This document shows positions 1 through 7,672 of a stretch of 64,000 bases of DNA, in pieces. Under the pieces are notes generated by a model that searched no databases, was not told where the DNA came from, and saw only the letters and a list, made by a program, of their open reading frames with translations. The DNA is taken from the NCBI RefSeq assembly GCF_900636765.1, contig NZ_LR134313.1, positions 496,001 through 560,000 on the forward strand, given 5' to 3'. Both the position numbers and the translations under genes were made by a program. Source of the DNA: Neisseria canis (GTDB lineage: Bacteria; Pseudomonadota; Gammaproteobacteria; Burkholderiales; Neisseriaceae). Each line of letters begins with the position of its first letter. Position 1 is the stretch's first letter.

Positions 1-276
1 CATAAAGTCCAGCAGCTTCTGCTCCACCTCGTCTTCGGTAAGCTTGGATTCCCTTACCCGCTGCACCAAACCCGTGCGCGTGTGCGTGGCCGTGTTCCAA
101 TCGTCCATCGCATTCAGAACCTCATCACTTTGATGGACAACATACACTTCCGACTGCGCCAGCACATTTAAATCCGCATCGGTAATAATCATCGCCACCT
201 CGATAATCCGCTCTTTTTCCGGATCCAGACCGGTCATTTCCATATCAAGCCAGCATAAATTGTTTTCGTTTTGCAT
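1..276 (-). CDS. orn: Oligoribonuclease, 3' part off the window
   Basis: Ninety-two N-terminal codons of oligoribonuclease, the DEDDh 3'-5' exonuclease that degrades 2-5 nt RNA to mononucleotides in the cytoplasm. The start ATG is at 276-274 and the protein opens [19 protein letters not shown]11 and E13 form the first metal-binding motif (DxE), and the frame stays open to base 1. The family is about 180 residues, so roughly half is present. A single TG-wad uptake sequence lies just upstream (285-296). The gene sits outside the tRNA-Lys-bounded interval, so this is the chromosomal side. Confidence 0.93.
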   Translation of the reverse strand, partial: MQNENNLCWLDMEMTGLDPEKERIIEVAMIITDADLNVLAQSEVYVVHQSDEVLNAMDDWNTATHTRTGLVQRVRESKLTEDEVEQKLLDFM

Positions 277-398
277 CCGCTTCTTTCAGACAGGCATTAA
301 TCAATAAACGCGATTGTATAACAAAACCCCCAAACCCTGCTGCTTTCAAAAATATGTTGACGCAGAAGCATCGAGCTTATATACTTTGCAACTCTTTC

Positions 399-474
399 GG
401 GTCGTTAGCTCAGCTGGTAGAGCAGCGGACTTTTAATCCGTTGGTCGAAGGTTCGAATCCTTCACGACCCACCA
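399..474 (+). tRNA. tRNA-Lys (anticodon TTT)
   Basis: A 76-nt cloverleaf starting GGGTCGTTAGCTCAG, with anticodon loop CTTTTAA, T-loop GTTCGAATCC and encoded CCA at 472-474. The acceptor stem GGGTCG pairs with CGACCC. It is the integration target of the adjacent integrase: its last 45 nt (430-474) recur at 20822-20866 with a single G-to-A difference in the T-loop. Confidence 0.97.
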
Positions 475-1543
475 TCTTTCCTAAGCCTAAACAAACGTTT
501 AGGCTTTTTTCTTTGCCACCACCTATCTTGGGGTGTGCCGAATTTGTGCCGAAACCAAGACCGGCACCGTCCAATACAGCCGCATGCTCATGCAAATGTT
601 CAGGGGCAAGATGTGCGTAACGCTGCACCATACTGATGCTCTCCCATCCGCCCATCTCCTGCAAAGCCACCAGTGGAACACCGGATTGTACCAGCCAACT
701 TGCCCATGTATGGCGCAGGTCATGCCATCTAAAATCAGTAATTCCGGCTTCAGCCAGCGCATTTTTCCAAATCCGCGAACTGATGCTTTTTACCGGACGG
801 CCATCCGGATAAGTAAAAACAAATGTTGGGTGTTTCCCCATTCGTTTTTCCAGCACACCGAGCGCAGTCTGATTCAGAGCAACACCGATAGCGCGTCCGG
901 CTTTGGCTTCATCGGGATAAATCCATGCCGTTTTACGGCTGAGGTTGATTTGCTCCCACTTCAACTCCAAAACATTTCGCTGGCGCAATCCTGTGGCCAA
1001 ACTGAAAACCGCCATATCAGACAAATATTCAGGCAGTGCCGCTATCAGTTTTTGCGCTTCTTCTCGCGTTAGCCAACGGATTCGCCGTCTAGCTTCCCGG
1101 TACAACGTGATTTTCGGCACGCTGTCTAACCATTTCCACTCATGCGCGGCCTTATTCAAAATAGCCCTAATCAACGCCAAATAGCGGTTTTTGGTGCTGT
1201 CGGAACAGGGAAAACTACCCACGGTTTCCATAATAAAGTCCCGATTCATGTGGTGCAAAAACACACCTCTGAATTGAGATAAGCCGCGCAAGCGGCTGAT
1301 GTCGTCTTTGATACTTTTCTTTTTACCTCCCTGCTCTTTAATCCATCTGACGGCTGCTTCCTCCCACAACCGTTCAGGCTTCTTTCCCAAATATTGCTGC
1401 TGCCATAGCTCGTAAGCTAGTTTGTCATGCAGCTTTTGGGCCTCTTCCCTGTTTTTGGTGCCAGCAGACTGTCTAATTCTGCGGCCGCCTGCCGTTGTGA
1501 TGTCAACGTACCATATGCCATTGTTTCTTTTGTAGATAGGCAT
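410..1543 (-). CDS. Tyrosine-recombinase integrase
   Basis: A 377-residue phage/island integrase. An N-terminal arm-binding region (about 1-60) and a core-binding domain (about 60-150) precede the catalytic domain. The catalytic set is visible: R187 (ATGLRQRN), K214, H274 and R277 (HDLRHTW), W300 in the H/W position and the nucleophile Y309 (MVQRYAHL). It reads toward tRNA-Lys and its stop (410-412) lies inside the tRNA on the opposite strand, so the last 21 residues or so are antisense tRNA. This C-terminal tail is common in proteobacterial integrases that use tRNA genes. It overlaps the upstream HTH gene by about 127 bp in another frame. Both catalytic and binding domains look intact. Confidence 0.93.
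   Translation of the reverse strand: MPIYKRNNGIWYVDITTAGGRRIRQSAGTKNREEAQKLHDKLAYELWQQQYLGKKPERLWEEAAVRWIKEQGGKKKSIKDDISRLRGLSQFRGVFLHHMNRDFIMETVGSFPCSDSTKNRYLALIRAILNKAAHEWKWLDSVPKITLYREARRRIRWLTREEAQKLIAALPEYLSDMAVFSLATGLRQRNVLELKWEQINLSRKTAWIYPDEAKAGRAIGVALNQTALGVLEKRMGKHPTFVFTYPDGRPVKSISSRIWKNALAEAGITDFRWHDLRHTWASWLVQSGVPLVALQEMGGWESISMVQRYAHLAPEHLHEHAAVLDGAGLGFGTNSAHPKIGGGKEKSLNVCLGLGKMVGREGFEPSTNGLKVRCSTS
430..474. repeat. Attachment-site repeat, left copy (inside tRNA-Lys)
   Basis: This 45-bp stretch, anticodon loop to CCA end, is repeated directly at 20822-20866 with one mismatch. An intact tRNA 3' end beside an integrase, and a partial tRNA copy at the far end, is the usual footprint of site-specific integration at a tRNA gene. 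Confidence 0.85.
483..510 (+). terminator. Terminator after tRNA-Lys
   Basis: Perfect 10-bp stem (AAGCCTAAAC / GTTTAGGCTT) with a 4-nt loop and a run of T. A related hairpin with the same stem and a different loop follows the partial tRNA copy at 20875-20904, so the duplication of the tRNA end includes a similar terminator. Confidence 0.85.
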
Positions 1544-1746
1544 TTTTCTTCACTCCTATTCGTAAGTGAAGCCTGCACGGCGTCATTTTCAAGACCATTC
1601 AAAAATGCGTCAAGTGCAGACTGGGTAATACAGTATTTCCGACCGGGTTTGGATGCAACCAACCGGTCTGCCCTGATATGCTCCCTAATCGTTTCAGGAT
1701 GGCATTTGCAATATTCGGCCGCTTCGGTCACGTCGTAGGTTTTCAT
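1417..1746 (-). CDS. HTH DNA-binding protein, excisionase/AlpA-like
   Basis: A 109-residue protein. The N-terminal 55 residues (MKTYDVTEAAEYCKCHPETI and onward) are a MerR/excisionase-type helix-turn-helix as in the HTH_17 family, ending with a typical K-P-G-R-K-Y wing. The remaining half is low in recognisable features and overlaps the integrase 5' end by 127 bp in another frame. Position directly upstream of int fits an excisionase or a regulator of int; which of the two cannot be told from sequence. The long overlap raises the possibility that the functional protein is shorter. Confidence 0.65.
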   Translation of the reverse strand: MKTYDVTEAAEYCKCHPETIREHIRADRLVASKPGRKYCITQSALDAFLNGLENDAVQASLTNRSEEKCLSTKETMAYGTLTSQRQAAAELDSLLAPKTGKRPKSCMTN

Positions 1747-1750
1747 TTAC

Positions 1751-1945
1751 CTATCTCCGATAAAGCACACCGTCATCGCACAAGTATCCTGTGGTTGAGA
1801 GATTTCTCTCAACTACTTTACAAGAGTGTGCTTCTTTGAACTTCTGCCATTCCTCATCCTCTTTTTCTGCGTGATAGAAAGGCCAGAGGAAAGCCCCTAT
1901 TGTTACGAGAGTAACTAGAGAGAAAATAGTTTTTTCTAAAATATT
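1751..1945 (-). pseudogene. Small membrane protein gene cut by the IS1016-like element
   Basis: An open frame of about 65 codons with stop at 1753-1751, five bases before the HTH gene start. It encodes a hydrophobic segment (TIFSLVTLVTIGAFLWPFY) followed by a charged tail with two cysteines, ending GYLCDDGVLYRR. No start codon is available before the IS end at 1946, so the 5' end has been lost to the insertion. The hydrophobic helix followed by a soluble tail suggests a small inner-membrane protein of the element. The function is unknown. Confidence 0.5.
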
Positions 1946-2656
1946 GGGGCTGAAGTAGATTAGCAGTCATGATAGGCTGCCAAAATGAAGATAACCACTG
2001 TAAGCTAAAGAAGATTCTGCAAAGAAAACTGCTTGAATATTTTGTATTGGAAGTAACCGCACGTTCGGCTGCCGATATCTTGGGTATTCAGCCCAATACG
2101 GCCATTCTCTTTTACCGCAAAATCCGTCTTGTTATCAGCCATCATTTGGCTTTGGAAGCAGATCAGGTTTTTGAGGGTTCTATAGAATTGGATGAGCGCT
2201 ATTTCGACGGGAAGGGTAAAGGAAAGCGCGGTAGGGGAGCAGCAGGTAAAGTGGTGGTTTCGGTATCCTTAAACGTGGAGGCAAGGTTTATACGGTTGTC
2301 GTGAATAATGCCCAAAAGGAAAGCTTATTTCCTGTTATTACAAGGAAAATCAGGCCTGACAGCGTAGTTTATACGGACTGCCTGAGCAGTTACGACGTGT
2401 TGGATGTCAGCGGTTTTCACCATTACAGGATTAATCACGGCAAAAAGTTTGCCGACCGGCAAAACCATATCAACGGCATTGAGAATTTTTGGAATCAGGC
2501 GAAACGTGTCTTGCGCAAATACAACGGAATCGACCGAAAATCTTTTCCTCTGTTCTTGAAAGAATGTGTGTTTCGTTTTAACTTCGGGACACCAAAGCAG
2601 CAGTTAAAAACCCTGCGGCTTTGGTGTGGTATTTAGGGCTAATCTACTTCAGCCCC
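1946..2656 (+). mobile_element. IS1016-like (IS1595 family) element, copy 1
   Basis: A 711-bp element bounded by perfect 19-bp inverted repeats starting GGGGCTGAAGTAGATTAGC (1946-1964 and 2638-2656). Size and ends match the IS1016 group. Flanks (AAAATATT left, TATAAATA right) show no target duplication, so the original insertion may since have been rearranged. Bases 1950-2616 are, by eye, identical to 17485-18151 in the same orientation. Confidence 0.85.
1969..2636 (+). pseudogene. IS1016-like transposase, frameshifted
   Basis: Two overlapping frames, 1969-2304 and 2301-2636, together encode a full IS1595-type (ISXO2-like) transposase. The N-terminal part has the HTH and the motif IELDERYFDGKGKGKRGRG. 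The C-terminal part has VVYTDCLSSYDVL and NHINGIENFWNQAK. The frame breaks at GTGGTGGTTTCGGT near 2253, where one T is missing compared with the expected VVVFGILKRGG reading. The same lesion is in the second copy (17504-18234), so neither encodes an intact protein unless a -1 frameshift occurs. Confidence 0.85.
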
Positions 2657-3110
2657 TATAAATATTATTTAATGGAGTTAAATCTTAAAAATTGAGATAT
2701 CTAAACTTTTTCAGATTACTTAAAATATCTATTTAGTTAGAGCAAGGGGCTGCTATATCGGTATTTGATAGTCATGATAAAAATATAGACTATCAGCAAT
2801 ATGAAGCCTATGTGCGCACAGAAGTGAAGAGAGGATTAGCTGATCTTGCAGCAGGCAAAATGTGTGGCGGGAAAGAAGTTGATCGGGAAATGAAGCATTA
2901 CTAGCGTTATAGCTAACTGAAAAGCAAAAAAGAAACGAAAAATAAATGAAGGCATACTAAAATTCAGACACTTTAAAATAACTTAATTAACTCTAAGTAA
3001 TCAATTGACAATTATCCAAAAACAGAACTAAACCGCTTACATTATCGATAATTTGTCAGTTACATGATAAGCTCGGAATATCTGTCGATGTCTTAATACG
3101 GATTTAAGAA
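2657..3110. other. Gap with decayed coding remnants
   Basis: AT-rich stretch of about 450 bp between the IS and the repressor terminator. The only recognisable content is the antitoxin-like fragment at 2737-2904. The rest shows no open frame of note and no repeat that I can identify. Confidence 0.5.
2737..2904 (+). pseudogene. Antitoxin-like fragment (type II TA), 5' end missing
   Basis: An open stretch of 55 codons, bounded upstream by TAG (2734-2736) and ending at TAG 2902-2904. The translated text includes YQQYEAYVRTEVKRGLADLA and GKEVDREMKHY. The pattern x-E-V-K-R-G-L-A-D-L-A-A-G-K followed by a V-D-R-E-M tail is typical of the C-terminal part of RelB/ParD-type antitoxins. No in-frame ATG precedes it and no toxin frame follows, so it looks like a remnant. 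The family assignment is an inference from pattern only. Confidence 0.4.
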
Positions 3111-3147
3111 AAAGCCTGCCTGAAATGAAAATTTTCAGACAGGCTTT
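3111..3147 (-). terminator. Hairpin behind the CI-type repressor
   Basis: AAAGCCTGCCTGAAA pairs with TTTCAGACAGGCTTT, with one mismatch. One arm carries the host TG-wad core, while the other reads GCCTGCCTGAA and resembles another neisserial dialect (simDUS-like). It lies 3 bp from the repressor stop codon. Confidence 0.7.
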
Positions 3148-3150
3148 CAT

Positions 3151-3801
3151 TTATCGCTTACGCCTATAAATTCTGTGTTCAACCATTATGCCAACAATTT
3201 GAATCTCTGTGTCATTTGATGAAATTACGGGATAGTCAGAATTTAAGGGCTGGAGACTGAATTGCCCAAGATTATCAATTCGATATTTTCTAAATAGCAC
3301 ATCTTCTCCTACTATTGCCAATACAAACTCACCAGGTTCAGGCTTTTCCATTGGGTCAATAATAATGATGTCTCCATTTAAAAATGCATCTTCCATTGAA
3401 TCGCCTTTGAGTTTGAGGGCAAACGTGATTTTTGAACTTTTTATATCGCTCATGATGAACTCTACTGTGGTTACTATTTCAGGATGAGTGACATCAAACT
3501 CAAAAACATCTTCATAGCGTAGAAGAGGAATTTGCACCGAAGAAATTTTTGGAATTAATCTCGCATTACTGGATTCACTTTCAATCCCCTTTAGTAGCCA
3601 TCCAAAATCACAGCCGAATAGTGTTGATAGTTCATACAAGTTTTCCGCATTGGGTTTAGTCGTGTTTGATTCCCATTGAGAAATTGCGACATGAGATACA
3701 TCTTTCAGCTTTTTGGCCAAATCTTGCTGAGTTAAGTTCATGCCTTTTCTCATTTTACGAATTCTCTCTCCAATAGTATTTGCTTGAACAATCAACCCCA
3801 T
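3151..3801 (-). CDS. CI/LexA-type phage repressor with S24 peptidase domain
   Basis: A 216-residue prophage repressor. An XRE-type helix-turn-helix spans about residues 9-65 (MNLTQQDLAKKL, then HVAISQWESN). A peptidase S24 domain follows at about 90-213, with catalytic Ser135 in KGDSMED and Lys172 in VLFRKYRI. That is the architecture of repressors that self-cleave upon RecA activation. It is transcribed away from a cro-like gene, so the 95 bp between them should hold the lysis-lysogeny-type operators; TTAAG..CTTAA half-sites are visible there. Lower GC content than the core genes fits a phage origin. Confidence 0.9.
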   Translation of the reverse strand: MGLIVQANTIGERIRKMRKGMNLTQQDLAKKLKDVSHVAISQWESNTTKPNAENLYELSTLFGCDFGWLLKGIESESSNARLIPKISSVQIPLLRYEDVFEFDVTHPEIVTTVEFIMSDIKSSKITFALKLKGDSMEDAFLNGDIIIIDPMEKPEPGEFVLAIVGEDVLFRKYRIDNLGQFSLQPLNSDYPVISSNDTEIQIVGIMVEHRIYRRKR

Positions 3802-3815
3802 CTCAAAATAACTTG

Positions 3816-3866
3816 GCTTTAAGTTATCTTAACTCATGTTGTTTAAGTATTATTTATACCTATAAT
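3816..3866 (+). promoter_or_regulatory. Operator/promoter region between repressor and cro
   Basis: A palindrome TTAAGTTATCTTAA near 3821-3834 and further TTTAAG/TTAAG half-sites fit CI/Cro operators. A good cro promoter is visible: TTGTTT at 3839-3844, 16-bp spacer, TATAAT at 3861-3866. Operator overlap with the promoter would give the usual repression switch; this is inferred. Confidence 0.55.
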
Positions 3867-3896
3867 TTAAGCAAACTTAAAAAAGAAATGTTCATT

Positions 3897-4101
3897 ATGC
3901 TTACTTAAAGATGTTATTGCTTTTTATGGAACCAAAATAGCTGTTGCAAGAGCGCTAGGAATAAGTCCTTCTGCTGTCAGTCAATGGCATAACGTTGTTC
4001 CTGAAAAACAGGCGTACCGAATCCAAATACTTACAGGTGGAAAAGTGAAAATAAATCCGCGCCTGTATCAAGTGACGCGGGTTCAAAAAGTCAAAGAATA
4101 A
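3897..4101 (+). pseudogene. Cro-like repressor, frameshifted at codon 4
   Basis: The frame encodes KDVIAFYGTKIAVARALGIS followed by PSAVSQW, a YdaS/Cro-type helix-turn-helix of about 65 residues ending at TAA 4099-4101. The only plausible ATG (3897-3899) runs ATG CTT ACT TAA. Removing one T from ACTTAAAG would give M-L-T-K-D-V and join the frame. A one-base insertion has therefore probably inactivated the gene, or a rare non-ATG start is used. Position downstream of a good promoter and divergent from CI supports the Cro identity. Confidence 0.65.
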
Positions 4102-4117
4102 TCAGCAGACTCCAAAA

Positions 4118-4198
4118 ATGCTCATAGCCGATATCCGCCCCTACCTAAGCGAAAAATTCGTCCAAATCTATGACGAATTTATGCTCCTATACACACAT
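4118..4198 (+). pseudogene. Fragment of replication-type gene (N-terminus)
   Basis: ATG-initiated start MLIADIRPYLSEKFVQIYDE, about 27 codons, then an unrelated sequence. The same N-terminal motif (MLIADLRPHLSNKFSVVHNE) begins the longer broken gene at 4874. This is a diverged partial duplicate of that gene start, separated from it by the higBA module. Confidence 0.55.
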
Positions 4199-4249
4199 AA
4201 AAAAACAGAGCCTGTTACGGTTCCGTTGTATGGCGGTTGTTGCGGTTGT

Positions 4250-4543
4250 TTATGCCTGCATAGGGATAATGTGGTCGATTTCCTGTTTCAGAGACTGTTC
4301 CGCCACTTTCAGATCGTAGGCGTTTTGCAGGTTCAGCCAGCTTTGTGCATCGCCGCCGAAATAGCGGGCAAGCCGCAAGGCGGTGTCGGGACTGATGCCC
4401 CGCTTTTCGCGCACGATGTCGTTAATGCGCGGTGCGGGAACATGCAGGGCAACAGACAGGGCATTGGCCGTTATACCCAGCGGAATCAGGTATTCTTCGC
4501 GCAAAATTTCGCCGGGGTGTATGGGTCTCATTTGGTTATTCAT
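4250..4543 (-). CDS. higA: HigA-type antitoxin
   Basis: A 97-residue XRE/VapI-type antitoxin (MNNQMRPIHPGEILREEYLI at the N-terminus). The HTH covers about residues 8-70 (GITANALSVALHV, RINDIVREKRGISPDTALRL). It binds and neutralises the HigB mRNA interferase and represses the operon. It follows the toxin gene with a 9-bp gap, which is the HigBA order (toxin first). The C-terminal tail AEQSLKQEIDHIIPMQA is typical. The module is intact in otherwise decayed phage DNA. Confidence 0.9.
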   Translation of the reverse strand: MNNQMRPIHPGEILREEYLIPLGITANALSVALHVPAPRINDIVREKRGISPDTALRLARYFGGDAQSWLNLQNAYDLKVAEQSLKQEIDHIIPMQA

Positions 4544-4552
4544 CGTGGCTCC

Positions 4553-4831
4553 TTAATGGTAATCGACAATTTCAACATCGTAGGCATGACCGTTTTCAAA
4601 ACGGAAGCAAACCCGCCATTGGTCATTGATGCGGATGCTGAACTGTCCGGTACGGCTGCCTTTGAGTGCTTCAAGTCTGTTGCCGGGCGGGGAACGCAGA
4701 AAATCCACAGTAACGGCAGAATCCAACATTTGCAGTTTGCGCTCCGCTGTCTTTCGGATAGCCCTGAATTTCAATGGGCAGCGACCTTGGAACAGCTGCT
4801 CGGTGTGTTTGCAGTTAAAAGTTTGAATCAT
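4553..4831 (-). CDS. higB: HigB-type toxin (RelE/ParE fold)
   Basis: A 92-residue ribosome-dependent mRNA interferase toxin. The family signature is clear: RSPPGNRLEALKGSRTGQFS followed by IRINDQWRVCFRF and the end DVEIVDYH. Length is typical for HigB. It is first in the operon. The upstream region (about 4840-4862) holds an ACGTTAAACGT direct/inverted pattern that could be the antitoxin operator. It would confer addiction to the host segment. Confidence 0.9.
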   Translation of the reverse strand: MIQTFNCKHTEQLFQGRCPLKFRAIRKTAERKLQMLDSAVTVDFLRSPPGNRLEALKGSRTGQFSIRINDQWRVCFRFENGHAYDVEIVDYH

Positions 4832-4873
4832 GGATATATTATATAACGCATAACGTTAAACGTAAACCATTAA

Positions 4874-5625
4874 ATGCTAATCGCCGATCTGCGCCCTCAT
4901 CTTTCCAACAAATTCTCTGTAGTACACAATGAATTTATTGTCATGTGCGGTTCAAATTTGCAGGCGGCAAACCTACTGAGCAATCTCTTTTGGTGGTCCC
5001 AAGTCAACGATGCGCAGCCCGAGCGAAAAGGCTGGCTCTACAAAACGGCAGCCGATTAAAAATAAAGAATTGGGTTTGACCCGACGGGGATACGAAAAAG
5101 CACGCAAAGGATTACTGGAGCTTGGTGTGCTGCAATACCGACGTAGCGGCGTGCACGGTAAAATGCACTGGCTGCTCAATCGGGAAAAACTATTGGAAAA
5201 ATGCTACCAAGCACGCGGATTGAAACTCCCCAAAGGCTTCTCAAGCCAATTCATCATAGACCGCGACAACTTCCGGTTGGACAACTGGGTACCGCTGGAT
5301 TTGTGGCACGCATTCTTAGATATGCGGATTGATACAGGCAATAAAGTTTCCATTAAAGGCAAGAAGACGTTACTCAAGCAGCTTCAAATCATCCATAATA
5401 AAGGTTTGGACATAAATGGAAAATGCGATCGCCTCCGGCTGCTACGGTTTTCTCTTATCGGATTTAAACAAATCCGCACTCTCTTCCGAAACAAATCAAA
5501 AACAGGCAGACGAAAAGCTGCGGCGAGAGTATGAAGAGATCATACAAGCCCAACAGCGGGCTCTGGCAGAAAAAAAGAATAAACCCCCGCCGAGCAAACC
5601 GGATAAAGGGCGGATTCGGATTTGA
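4874..5625 (+). pseudogene. Phage replication/winged-helix-type gene, two frameshifts
   Basis: Three consecutive frames spell one ancestral protein of about 250 residues. 4874-5059 gives MLIADLRPHLSNKFSVVHNE, then ANLLSNLFWWSQVNDA and ERKGWLYKTAAD. 5010-5534 continues with NKELGLTRRGYEKARKGLLE. 5416-5625 ends in a charged coiled tail, QKQADEKLRREYEEI. Frame breaks occur near 5058 and near 5419. The N-terminal part resembles the replication-initiation or helix-turn-helix proteins found next to cro in prophages and satellites; no exact family is recognised. Its final codons and TGA are supplied by the left end of the IS1655-like element at 5621. Confidence 0.6.
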
Positions 5626-5647
5626 AGTGCAACTTTCCATAACAGAA

Positions 5648-5679
5648 AAAGGCCGGTATGCGGTAGCATACGGCCTTTC
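5648..5679 (+). terminator. Hairpin upstream of IS1655-like transposase
   Basis: AAAGGCCG and GTATGC pair with GCATAC and CGGCCTTT around a GGTA loop, ending in a short T-run. It could stop transcription entering from outside, a common IS arrangement. That role is inferred from position. Confidence 0.5.
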
Positions 5680-5698
5680 CTGCAAGTAAAGATTGCAT

Positions 5699-6676
5699 AT
5701 GAGCTACACACAACTGACCCAAGACGAACGATACCACATCCAATACCTGTCCCGCCACCATAGCATCAGCGAAATCGCCAAACGGCTTAACCGCTATAAA
5801 AGCACCATCAGCCGCGAAATCAAACGGCACTGCCCACAAGGGCAGCAATACAGTGCCGAAAAAGCCCAACAGCAAAGCCGGCTTACCAAGCAGCGCAAAA
5901 GAAAGCCCTATAAGCTCCATTCCCGGCTGATTCAACACATCGACACCCTCATCCGCCGCAAACTCAGCCCCGAGCAAGTGTGCGCCTATTTGCACAAACA
6001 CCACCAAATCACACTCCACCACAGCACCATTTACCGCTATCTGCGTCAAGACAAAAGCAACGGCGGCACTTTGCGGCAGCATCTCGGAATAGCCGGCAAA
6101 TCCTACCGTAAACGCTACGGCAGTACATGGAGCAGAGGCAAAGTACCCGACCGCGTCGGCATTGAAAACCGACCCGCCATCGTCGACCAAAAATCCCGCA
6201 TCGGCGACTGGGAAGCCGACACCGTCGTAGGCAAAGATCAGAAAAGCGCATTACTGACCTTGGTCGAGCGGGTTACCCGCTACACCATCATCTGCAAGTT
6301 GAAGAACTTCAAAGCCAAAGACACTGCCAACGCCGTCATCAAGGTATTGAAGGCGCATAAAGCCAGAGTCCATACCATTACCATGGATAACGGCAAAGAA
6401 TTCTACCGACACATCCGAATAGCCCAAGCATTGGAGGCGGAAACCTATTTTTGCCGCCCCTACCGTTCTTGGGAAAAAGGGCTGAATGAAAACACCAACG
6501 GACTCATCCGCCAATATTTCCCCAAACAAACCGATTTCCGCAACATTAGTGAGCGGGAAATACGCAGGGTTCAGGATGAACTGAACCATAGGCCAAGAAA
6601 AACACTTGGCTATGAAACGCCAAGTGTTTTATTCTTGAATCTGTTCCAACCTCTACTGCCTGAGTGTTGCACTTGA
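5699..6676 (+). CDS. IS30-family transposase (IS1655-like)
   Basis: A 325-residue transposase starting MSYTQLTQDERYHIQYLSRH. N-terminal HTH (SISEIAKRLNRYKSTISREI) is followed by the DDE domain, with the first Asp in GDWEADTVVG, the second in TMDNGKEF and the Glu in NENTNGLIRQ. The C-terminus NHRPRKTLGYETPSVLFLN is typical of IS30. The ATG at 5699 is chosen over an upstream TTG because it matches the family start. The frame is unbroken, so the element may be active. Confidence 0.93.
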   Translation: MSYTQLTQDERYHIQYLSRHHSISEIAKRLNRYKSTISREIKRHCPQGQQYSAEKAQQQSRLTKQRKRKPYKLHSRLIQHIDTLIRRKLSPEQVCAYLHKHHQITLHHSTIYRYLRQDKSNGGTLRQHLGIAGKSYRKRYGSTWSRGKVPDRVGIENRPAIVDQKSRIGDWEADTVVGKDQKSALLTLVERVTRYTIICKLKNFKAKDTANAVIKVLKAHKARVHTITMDNGKEFYRHIRIAQALEAETYFCRPYRSWEKGLNENTNGLIRQYFPKQTDFRNISEREIRRVQDELNHRPRKTLGYETPSVLFLNLFQPLLPECCT

Positions 6677-7398
6677 AATTCGAATCTAAGAGGGATTTTA
6701 TTGAAGTAACCGCCATTGTATTGATTAACCAATACGCATTTAACGATAAGTGGGAAGAAAGAGAGAACCGTTATCACGAAATCCGCACACAGTATGCGGA
6801 AAGTGATTTTAAGCGGTTTGCTGAAATATTGGGCTTATTGATTGTTGAAACCCATAGCCACAGAGAACAAGGCTTATTTTCCGATATTTTAGGCTGCTTA
6901 TACATGGACTTTGGATTAGGCAACTCAAACAGCGGGCAATATTTTACCCCTTACAACATCAGCAAACTGATGGCGGCCATTGTCAATCAAGACTTGGCCG
7001 AAAAGCTGAAAACCGAGCCATTTGTAAGCGTTTTAGAACCTACCTGCGGCAGCGGGGCGAATATGATTGCTTTTGCCGAAAACGTCCGTTCACTTGGCTA
7101 CACACCTGCACAGCACATGGCCGCTATCGGAATTGATATTGATACCTTGTGCGTTTGGATGTGTTTCATCCAATGCCAGCTTTACCGTATCCCCGCCAAA
7201 ATCGTGCATGGTAACAGTTTGACTAACCAATTTTGGGCGGCTTGGTGTACTGCCGATTGGATACTTGGCGGCTTCGGTCAGGCAATGGCGGACAGAATAT
7301 CCGCTGACAAGAAAGAAGCAGCAGAAAGCACAGAAAATCCGATTACGGTAATTCCGCAACGCATACTTACGCTTAAAGAACAGCTTGTTTTGTTTTGA
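6664..7398 (+). pseudogene. N-6 adenine DNA methylase, 5' end lost to IS
   Basis: The reading frame after the IS end encodes about 240 residues of an N6_Mtase-type protein. GQYFTPYNISKLMA and the SAM-binding motif I (EPTCGSGANMI) are present. The catalytic motif IV (N/D-P-P-Y/F) is not found; the corresponding region reads GNSLTNQFWAAWCTADWILG. This may be a phage-type methylase variant or a dead paralogue. The N-terminus was removed by the IS1655-like insertion; the listed start lies in IS sequence. Confidence 0.7.
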
Positions 7399-7420
7399 CG
7401 GCTTAAAACAGGAAATAAAA

Positions 7421-7672
7421 ATGAAATATCGGTTTGAATACAGAAATGACGGCAGCCGCCTGATGGTAGCCGAATTGGATAGCGAGCTTGACTATATCGG
7501 CTGCACGGATGAAGAGTTGGACTGCTTGAGCGAATATTATCGGGACTTAACCGTAACTTTTGATATAGACCTTTATTGCTGTCTGCACCGAATGCTATTA
7601 GCGGCGGGCGAAAGCCGAAAAATGGTCAAAGTCTATATGGAGGCTTCTATAGCTCGTTTGAATATGCGCTGA
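7421..7672 (+). CDS. Phage-type hypothetical protein
   Basis: An 83-residue acidic protein beginning MKYRFEYRNDGSRLMVAELD. The ATG at 7421 is preceded by AGGAAAT, a good ribosome-binding site; a longer upstream start would overlap the methylase frame. It contains DIDLYCCLHRMLLAAG near the middle. No family recognised. It is the first of three tightly coupled small genes behind the methylase, which suggests co-transcription. Confidence 0.6.
   Translation: MKYRFEYRNDGSRLMVAELDSELDYIGCTDEELDCLSEYYRDLTVTFDIDLYCCLHRMLLAAGESRKMVKVYMEASIARLNMR

Larger units (their letters stand above)
5621..6678 (+). mobile_element. IS1655-like element (IS30 family)
   Basis: About 1.06 kb between inverted repeats TTTGAAGTGCAAC (5621-5633) and GTTGCACTTGAAA (6666-6678), which match at 12 of 13 positions. 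It sits between a replication-gene tail and a DNA methylase fragment, both truncated. A perfect GGCCGGTATGC-type hairpin (5648-5679) lies between the left end and the transposase. Confidence 0.85.

Noticed and set aside
523..1184. Open frames of 79-179 codons overlapping the integrase on the plus strand and in other minus frames
   Set aside because: They are shadows of the integrase frame, which has the complete catalytic set; no ribosome-binding site or family match.
2253..2275. Programmed -1 frameshift in the IS1016-like transposase
   Set aside because: The site G-GTT-TCG is not a standard slippery heptamer and the related element at 10430 has a continuous frame there; a deletion is simpler, although this is not excluded.
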